Shown piece by piece: positions 58,545 to 64,000 of a stretch of 64,000 nt of DNA. The stretch is from Psychrobacter sp. GP33 (lineage in GTDB: Bacteria; Pseudomonadota; Gammaproteobacteria; Pseudomonadales; Moraxellaceae): contig NZ_JACGYX010000002.1 in NCBI RefSeq assembly GCF_014119005.1, positions 124,001-188,000 on the forward strand, in the 5' to 3' direction. The translations under genes and the position numbers were made by a program. Each line of letters starts with the position of its first letter. The first letter of the stretch is position 1. The notes beneath the pieces are model-generated. The model worked only from the letters and a program-made list of their open reading frames with translations. It had not been told where the DNA came from and made no database searches.

Positions 58545-58841
58545 CTATCCTTTACTTTCTGGTGTCCAGCCCTGCGCGCGCTCATAATCTTCATTATCCA
58601 AAAATTTATCGCGCTGTTCTATTAAGAAGTTTTTGGCTTCTGGGTCGAGCATACTGAGATGATTTTCATTAATCAGCATCGTTTGCTGCTCAAGCCATTC
58701 TTTCCAAGCTTTTTCAGAAACGGTCTCTTGTAGCTCTTGACCTTTTTTATTAGGAAAAGGTGGATGTGGCATTTTTGGTAAGTCTTGATGATATTTACGG
58801 CAAAATACAGTATTGGCTTGCGGGTTAAAGGTTTCGGTCAT
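58545..58841 (-). CDS. yggX: Probable Fe(II)-trafficking protein YggX
   Basis: A 98-residue protein of the YggX family, linked to protection of Fe-S clusters against oxidative damage. The family pattern starts [20 protein letters not shown] with the single conserved Cys (about residue 14), and continues [36 protein letters not shown] precedes the ATG. It lies downstream of argH but is separated from it by a terminator. Confidence 0.92.
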   Translation of the reverse strand: MTETFNPQANTVFCRKYHQDLPKMPHPPFPNKKGQELQETVSEKAWKEWLEQQTMLINENHLSMLDPEAKNFLIEQRDKFLDNEDYERAQGWTPESKG

Positions 58842-58921
58842 GAATAACTCCTGATGTATAGCGGTTTTTTAATGATTTTAAGAAGAGAGAAGATTACCCA
58901 TTACTGTACCTGATTCTGGTC

Positions 58922-58953
58922 AAAAAAACACCCGCAACAATGGCGGGCGTTTT
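58922..58953 (-). terminator. Intrinsic terminator after argH
   Basis: On the minus strand, ACGCCCGC pairs with GCGGGTGT around a seven-base loop and is followed by a run of T. Confidence 0.9.
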
Positions 58954-59010
58954 CTGGTAAAAACTTCACGTTATTTAGCAGTAATCAGCATAGAAGTTAA
59001 ACAAAAGCGT

Positions 59011-60531
59011 TTAAGCAAATATTTCTAAGCGAGTACGACCACGGCTAACCGCTTGCTTGACTTGATTGGGTGCCGTGCCGCCCAAATGGTCACGCGCTGC
59101 TAATGAGCCTTCTAAGGTTAAGTACTCAAAGACATCATCGCCAATCGCATCGCTAAATTGCTGCAGTTGCGCCAAGGATAAATCGCTTAAATCAACGCCT
59201 TCTTTAATACCTAACGCAACGGCATTACCAACGACTTCATGAGCATCACGGAACGCTACGCCATTACGCACCAGATAATCAGCTAAGTCAGTAGCAGTGG
59301 CGTAGCCTTTCATGGTGGCGGCGCGCATATTTTCTTTATTAGGGGTGATATTTGGCAGCATATCAGCAAATGCTAGTAGCGAACCAGTCAAGGTATCGAC
59401 GCAATCAAATAGCGGTTCTTTGTCTTCTTGATTGTCTTTATTATAGGCAAGTGGCTGACTTTTCATTAGACTTAATAAAGTCATCAATTGCCCAAACACA
59501 CGCGCAGCTTTACCACGAACCAACTCTGGTACGTCAGGATTTTTCTTTTGCGGCATGATAGAGGAGCCAGTACAAAAGCGATCAGGGATTTGCACAAAGT
59601 TAAACTGTGCTGACATCCACAGAATAATCTCTTCACTCATACGTGACAAATGCATCATCAAGATAGAAGCGGCTGAGGTGAATTCAATGGCAAAATCGCG
59701 GTCTGATACGGCATCAAGTGAGTTTTGGCAAATACCTTCGAAACCTAATAATTCAGCGGTGATAGTGCGGTCGATCGGGAACGTCGTTCCAGCAAGGGCG
59801 GCACTACCAAGCGGCATCTGATTGATACGGCGACGCGCATCAACTAGGCGTTCGGTGTCACGATACAGCATCTCAAACCATGCCATCACATGATGACCAA
59901 AGCTGACAGGTTGCGCCGTTTGCAAATGGGTAAAGCCCGGCATAATAGTATCAGTATGCTGCTCAGCCAAATCTAATAAGCCACTCTGCAAACGTACCAA
60001 TAGCGCGATGATGTTATCGGTTTCTTCACGTAACCAAAGGCGAATGTCGGTGGCGACTTGGTCATTACGGCTGCGACCAGTATGCAGTTTTTTGCCGACC
60101 GCGCCGACGATATCGGTCAAGCGTGATTCGACGTTCATATGGACGTCCTCTAACGCAATCGACCAGTTAAACTCACCGGCTTCGATTTCGCGCAGAACTT
60201 GATGCAGACCATCGATAATGGTCGCAACGTCGTCAGCTTCCAAGATATCGCATTCTTTTAGCATCGTCGCATGGGCGATTGAGCCCTGAATATCGTGACG
60301 GGCAAAGCGTTGGTCAAAGCCAACTGATGCAGTAAAGGCAGCAACGAAGCTGTCAGTCGCTTCGCTAAAACGTCCGCCCCACATCTGTTGACCTTGCCCG
60401 CTACTGGTAGTTGTGGGCGCAGATCTGTCATGGCTAGGACTGTTCGTTGTAGAAACATCTGTGCTAGAATCAGATGCACGTGGATTATTATTTTGTTCAG
60501 GATTACTATTATTTGAAGAATTGGCGTTCAT
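59011..60531 (-). CDS. argH: Argininosuccinate lyase
   Basis: Cleaves argininosuccinate to arginine and fumarate, the last step of arginine synthesis. The fumarase/aspartase signature [16 protein letters not shown] is present, as are the [13 protein letters not shown] and [10 protein letters not shown] catalytic blocks. The annotated frame is 506 residues, against ~460 in the family. The first 49 residues are a Ser/Thr/Asn/Pro-rich tail absent from most ArgH proteins. ATG at 60384 ([11 protein letters not shown]) begins exactly at the family start and has AAGG seven bases upstream, whereas 60531 has no clear ribosome binding site, so either start could be used. Confidence 0.92.
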   Translation of the reverse strand: MNANSSNNSNPEQNNNPRASDSSTDVSTTNSPSHDRSAPTTTSSGQGQQMWGGRFSEATDSFVAAFTASVGFDQRFARHDIQGSIAHATMLKECDILEADDVATIIDGLHQVLREIEAGEFNWSIALEDVHMNVESRLTDIVGAVGKKLHTGRSRNDQVATDIRLWLREETDNIIALLVRLQSGLLDLAEQHTDTIMPGFTHLQTAQPVSFGHHVMAWFEMLYRDTERLVDARRRINQMPLGSAALAGTTFPIDRTITAELLGFEGICQNSLDAVSDRDFAIEFTSAASILMMHLSRMSEEIILWMSAQFNFVQIPDRFCTGSSIMPQKKNPDVPELVRGKAARVFGQLMTLLSLMKSQPLAYNKDNQEDKEPLFDCVDTLTGSLLAFADMLPNITPNKENMRAATMKGYATATDLADYLVRNGVAFRDAHEVVGNAVALGIKEGVDLSDLSLAQLQQFSDAIGDDVFEYLTLEGSLAARDHLGGTAPNQVKQAVSRGRTRLEIFA

Positions 60532-61664
60532 ATCGGTCTAAGACAAGTCAGGAGAATAAGAACTTCAGTATAGCAAAGGATGAGGTTGCCTTACTAGCTG
60601 AGCGCTTAGAGTTTTTTATCCCCAAGCTCATGGATGTGATGAGACCTTGGCAGTGGCTGCTGTACATCTTTTTTTGGTCCCTATTTATTACTATTATTGA
60701 CCGTCATGACTTAGACACGTGGTCAGAGTTCTTAGTTAAATTTATCAGTCGCATTTTCCAGTATCTGGCCACTGTAATTCCAGCATTATATATTATTGAT
60801 TATCTTCGTCCGACTTTTAAATACGCTAATCCTATTAAAGTTAGTGCGCGTATCGTTACGCTTTTTGCTACAAGTTCTGTGGTATCCGTTACTCTCATTA
60901 TGCTTGTGATGATCAATGCAGGATGGCTTGAATACGACCGCCAATCATTTTTATTGAATATTCTATTTAATGTAATGATCACCATAGGTTTTATCTTCGT
61001 ATTTTTATTGTACTTCTTGCGTCGTCACCGTGAACTGATATCGCTCAAACAATCGTTTGAAGACAAGCTCACTGCCCAAGATGATATCTTGAAGTCTCGT
61101 ATTTCCCCGCATTTCTTTTTTAATACTATTAATAGCTTAGTATCTTTAACTGAGACCAATTCTCCGCAAGCTGCTGATCTGTTACAGCATATATCGGCAC
61201 TATTTCGAGCCAGCTTTAACGGTGCATTTGAAATTAGTTTTGAGGAAGAGGTTGCCCTATGCGAGCATTACTTGGCGATTGAATCGTATCGTTTAGCAGA
61301 TAAGCTGGAAGTCAGATGGCAGTTGCCGGAAGAAGACATGATGTACGATATGGTCATTACAGCGTTGACCTTACAAATCGTGCTTGAAAAAATGCTGCTC
61401 AATGTTGTGGAGATGACGACTGAAACCATCGTTATGGATATCATTGTGATGTGGGAGCAGCATCATGTGACTATCAATGTCACTGTGCAGTTGCCAAGTA
61501 AAACTTTTATGGTCACTCACGAATTACGTCAACAGATTGATTTTAGTATTCAGGCAGAACGGCTGCGCGCCCATTTTGGTCAGAGCGCTGATATTCAGAG
61601 TACTTTTGATAGCAAACAAATTGTCACCATTATCAACTATCCCTTGCAGGATGTGAGTTTTTAA
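60474..61664 (+). CDS. algZ: LytS/AlgZ-type sensor histidine kinase
   Basis: An inner-membrane sensor with four to five helices (about residues 61-180) followed by a cytoplasmic His_kinase domain with [18 protein letters not shown] (His213, the phospho-acceptor). The C-terminal ATPase region is degenerate: the N-box reads [11 protein letters not shown] instead of LQPLVENA, and no GxGxG box is visible. In pseudomonads the matching pair AlgZ(FimS)-AlgR controls type IV pili and alginate; here algR follows. The frame overlaps the first 58 bases of divergent argH. Its N-terminus is uncertain (TTG 60513 and ATG 60630 are alternatives), since homology only starts near [10 protein letters not shown]. 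Confidence 0.82.
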   Translation: MHVDYYFVQDYYYLKNWRSYRSKTSQENKNFSIAKDEVALLAERLEFFIPKLMDVMRPWQWLLYIFFWSLFITIIDRHDLDTWSEFLVKFISRIFQYLATVIPALYIIDYLRPTFKYANPIKVSARIVTLFATSSVVSVTLIMLVMINAGWLEYDRQSFLLNILFNVMITIGFIFVFLLYFLRRHRELISLKQSFEDKLTAQDDILKSRISPHFFFNTINSLVSLTETNSPQAADLLQHISALFRASFNGAFEISFEEEVALCEHYLAIESYRLADKLEVRWQLPEEDMMYDMVITALTLQIVLEKMLLNVVEMTTETIVMDIIVMWEQHHVTINVTVQLPSKTFMVTHELRQQIDFSIQAERLRAHFGQSADIQSTFDSKQIVTIINYPLQDVSF

Positions 61665-62081
61665 CCGCTCCTGTAGCTGACTAGTCATATCAATATTTTC
61701 TTATATGTAACATTTGTAATGCATATTAATTCTTTATACCTAACATGATAGATTTTTTTATACTTAAAATTTGTTCACTGATTTGCTCTACAGTAAACTA
61801 ATGTAGTGGCACAGTTATTGCAACTATTATATTATGTTACTTTAGATAAACTTTTGACTGCTTTATGTAAATGATAGTATATTGATTTATTCTGCTCTTT
61901 TTCATAAATTGGCAAATTTTGTAGGGAGAAGGGCTATTAATAACGCCTATATAATTTGTAAATCATAATTTTATGTTTCTGACTCTATAAATGAGCTTTA
62001 GTAAAAATAAGGTAACAACCATTAATAATTATATTGATAGCGATCAATAGCTGTCCGTAAGTCTGCTAACGAGAGAATAAC
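61665..62081 (+). other. Long AT-rich spacer between algZ and algR
   Basis: 417 bases with no supported gene. It contains a probable algR promoter (listed next), leaving a ~190-base leader ahead of algR. No terminator hairpin is evident after algZ. Confidence 0.45.
61854..61883 (+). promoter_or_regulatory. Probable sigma-70 promoter of algR
   Basis: TTGACT (61854-61859) and TATATT (61878-61883) are spaced by 18 bases. Ten of twelve positions match consensus. Transcription would start near 61890. Confidence 0.5.
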
Positions 62082-62819
62082 ATGCGTATTGTAGTTTGTG
62101 ATGATGAACCATTAGCACGTGAACGTTTGGCTAGGATTGTACAAGAGTCTGGTCATAAAGTGGTTGCTCAAGCGATGACTGGTTTAGAAGCCATTACTGC
62201 GGTAAAAATGCATCAACCTGATGTGATACTACTGGACATTCGAATGCCAGAGATGGATGGGGTTCGCTGTGCAATAGCTCTTAACGAGCTGGAAAATCCT
62301 CCAGCAATTATTTTCGTGACGGCTTATGATCACTATGCGATCGTTGCTTTTAAGACTAATGCTATTGGTTATTTGTTGAAACCTGCCAATAAAGATGAGC
62401 TGCTAGAAGCTTTAGGCAAAGCTCGCAACCTTAATGCTGCCCAATTGAACGGGATTCGAAAGCTAGAGGATCCAACCGCAAGACCATTACGTGAACATAT
62501 TACCGCACGTACCCATCGCGGGGTTGAGCTGATTAAGCTTACAGATATTTATTATTGCACGGCAGATCAAAAATATGTCAAAGTTCGCCATAAAAATGGC
62601 GTGGTATTAATTGATGATACCTTAAAAGATTTGGAACAAGAATTCGGTGATCAATTATTCCGAGTACATCGTAATGCGATTATTAATCTTAGCTATCTTG
62701 ATTTTTTAGAAACGGTCGATTCAGGTCAATATCAGGTACGTTTTAAAGGTCTTGATGAGACTTTAGCAGTGAGCCGTCGTCATTTGCCGTCATTGCGAGA
62801 AAAGATACACAGTATGTAG
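62082..62819 (+). CDS. algR: LytTR-family response regulator AlgR
   Basis: A receiver domain (1-120) with acidic pair Asp7/Asp8, phospho-acceptor Asp52 (LLDIRMP), the switch Thr/Ala in VTAYD and Lys in LLKPA, is followed by a LytTR DNA-binding domain (about 140-245, with DIYYCTADQKYVKV and LFRVHRNAIINL). In Pseudomonas AlgR binds DNA to control twitching motility and virulence genes. GAGAGAA precedes the ATG. It pairs with algZ upstream and is followed by hemC, the pseudomonad gene order. Confidence 0.9.
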   Translation: MRIVVCDDEPLARERLARIVQESGHKVVAQAMTGLEAITAVKMHQPDVILLDIRMPEMDGVRCAIALNELENPPAIIFVTAYDHYAIVAFKTNAIGYLLKPANKDELLEALGKARNLNAAQLNGIRKLEDPTARPLREHITARTHRGVELIKLTDIYYCTADQKYVKVRHKNGVVLIDDTLKDLEQEFGDQLFRVHRNAIINLSYLDFLETVDSGQYQVRFKGLDETLAVSRRHLPSLREKIHSM

Positions 62820-62884
62820 ATGTCAAAAGTGTGTAGGCGTCTAATTTGACTATTATGCGTCACCTAAACGCGCCATATCATCAA

Positions 62885-62918
62885 ACCCTTATTTATGCTT
62901 AAATAGGGGTATTTTTTT
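62885..62918 (+). terminator. Intrinsic terminator between algR and hemC
   Basis: ACCC-TATTTA pairs with TAAATA-GGGT, leaving a short loop, then a run of seven T. Only 48 bases separate it from hemC. Confidence 0.8.
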
Positions 62919-62966
62919 GCGTTACTGCATGGCTAATTTATAGTATCAATTTTACTGAGGTTCCTT

Positions 62967-63980
62967 ATGAGTACCACGTTCCAACCTACTATCAAGACCC
63001 TAAATATTGCCACGCGCCAAAGTCCGTTGGCGTTGTGGCAGGCAGAACATATTCGTGATCGCCTGCTAGAGCTGTATCCAAGTTTAACGGTTAATTTGCT
63101 AAAAATTGTCACTAAGGGTGACAAAATTTTGGATACCCCATTGGCAAAAATTGGTGGCAAGGGTTTGTTTGTTAAAGAGCTTGAGCAAGCTATGTATGAC
63201 AAGCAGGCGGATATTGCGGTGCATTCACTTAAAGATGTGCCGATGGATTTGCCAGAAGGTTTGATGCTAGGTGCGTACTGTACACGTGCGGCACCAACAG
63301 ATGCTTTTGTTTCTAACACTTATGATAATATCGATGCACTACCGCAAGGTGCAATTGTGGGGACATCAAGTTTGCGTCGCCAATGTCAGATTAAAACCTA
63401 TCGTCCGGATTTGCAGATTAAAACATTGCGCGGTAACGTGGGCACGCGTTTGAGTAAGCTGGATGCTGGCGAATATGATGCGATAATCTTGGCTACCAGT
63501 GGTCTACAGCGTATTGAGCTTGAAGCACGTATTCGTGGCGAGCTGGATATCGATATGTGTTTACCTGCGGTTGGACAGGGAGCATTGGCGATTGAATGCC
63601 GTGAGGAAGATGCTGAAATACTGGCGTTACTTGCACCGTTAAATGATGATAAAGCGCGTATTCGCCTAGTTGCTGAGCGTGCGCTTAATCGTCATTTGGA
63701 AGGTGGCTGCCAAGTACCGATTGCAGCGTACGCTGTGCTGCTTGCTGAAGACGCTAATGACTATACCAATGATGATAATGGTAATACATTATGGCTGCGC
63801 GGACGGGTGGGACAAGCGGATGGCAGTGCCTTACTTAAAGCAGAAAATCGTGTGGTGTTAACTGGAAGTCAAGTTCAGCAAGAAGCGCAAGCCAACCAGT
63901 TGGGGATTGACGTTGCCGATATGCTGCTCGCGGCTGGTGCGGGCGCTATTTTATCCGCGATTTATCATCCTGAAGACTGA
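62967..63980 (+). CDS. hemC: Hydroxymethylbilane synthase
   Basis: Porphobilinogen deaminase, which links four porphobilinogen units in haem synthesis. Signatures are [42 protein letters not shown] and the cofactor-attachment loop [12 protein letters not shown] with Cys248, which carries the dipyrromethane. At 337 residues it exceeds the usual ~310 because of a short Asp/Asn-rich insertion ([14 protein letters not shown]) after the Cys loop and a C-terminal extension. GAGG precedes the ATG. The expected hemD would lie just beyond the window end. Confidence 0.95.
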   Translation: MSTTFQPTIKTLNIATRQSPLALWQAEHIRDRLLELYPSLTVNLLKIVTKGDKILDTPLAKIGGKGLFVKELEQAMYDKQADIAVHSLKDVPMDLPEGLMLGAYCTRAAPTDAFVSNTYDNIDALPQGAIVGTSSLRRQCQIKTYRPDLQIKTLRGNVGTRLSKLDAGEYDAIILATSGLQRIELEARIRGELDIDMCLPAVGQGALAIECREEDAEILALLAPLNDDKARIRLVAERALNRHLEGGCQVPIAAYAVLLAEDANDYTNDDNGNTLWLRGRVGQADGSALLKAENRVVLTGSQVQQEAQANQLGIDVADMLLAAGAGAILSAIYHPED

Positions 63981-64000
63981 TGTTCATTCTAAAATGACAT

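Overview
The window is a stretch of chromosome from a Moraxellaceae gammaproteobacterium, most likely Psychrobacter. The evidence is protein content and gene order: an LptFG pair with Asn/Asp-rich insertions, a pilBCD-coaE block, an argH / algZ-algR-hemC block of pseudomonad type, a rimP-nusA-infB-rbfA-truB-rpsO-pnp block of Escherichia coli type, and a Balon-type ribosome hibernation factor of the kind first described in Psychrobacter. I see no insertion sequence, prophage, CRISPR array or rRNA. Coding density is high and intergenic spacers are AT-rich.

Layout. 1-528: 5' part of gshA. 0.8-7.4 kb: erpA, the ABC-F ATPase yheS, an RlpA-like protein, the chaperone pair cbpA-cbpM behind a heat-shock-like promoter, and sstT. 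7.7-12.9 kb: pepA-holC divergent from lptF-lptG. 13-20.6 kb: a methyltransferase, a PH-domain membrane protein, then a leftward run recN, yqgE, ruvX, a membrane protein, tusA, a methyltransferase and xerD. 21.2-27.3 kb: ppnP and rlmB, convergent with the type IV pilus assembly genes pilB-pilC-pilD plus coaE. 27.6-40.7 kb: tpiA, secG, tRNA-Leu(GAG), initiator tRNA-Met and the transcription/translation superoperon rimP-nusA-infB-rbfA-truB-rpsO-pnp, with two small acidic proteins inserted between truB and rpsO. 40.9-45.4 kb: a SotB-type exporter, a YgjP-like metallopeptidase, yheV and prlC.

45.9-50.1 kb: the Balon homologue, a tandem glutaredoxin/GST-N-like protein, an EEP nuclease/phosphatase, a quinone oxidoreductase-like protein and a 64-residue membrane protein. 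50.2-53.6 kb: a compact leftward set of ABC exporter, alpha/beta hydrolase and AlkB-type dioxygenase. 54-58.4 kb: an EamA permease, class I fructose-bisphosphate aldolase, and thiC behind a TPP riboswitch with an intrinsic terminator. 58.5-64 kb: yggX, argH, algZ, algR and hemC.

Most of the window is housekeeping. The point of greatest biological interest is the Balon homologue at 45885-46997, followed by a structured RNA leader with a T-run ahead of rpsO, an intrinsic terminator between infB and rbfA, a sensor kinase AlgZ with a degenerate ATP-binding domain, and matching low-complexity insertions in both halves of the LptFG transporter. Several starts were moved inward from the longest reading frame because a Shine-Dalgarno sequence or family length favours the internal ATG.
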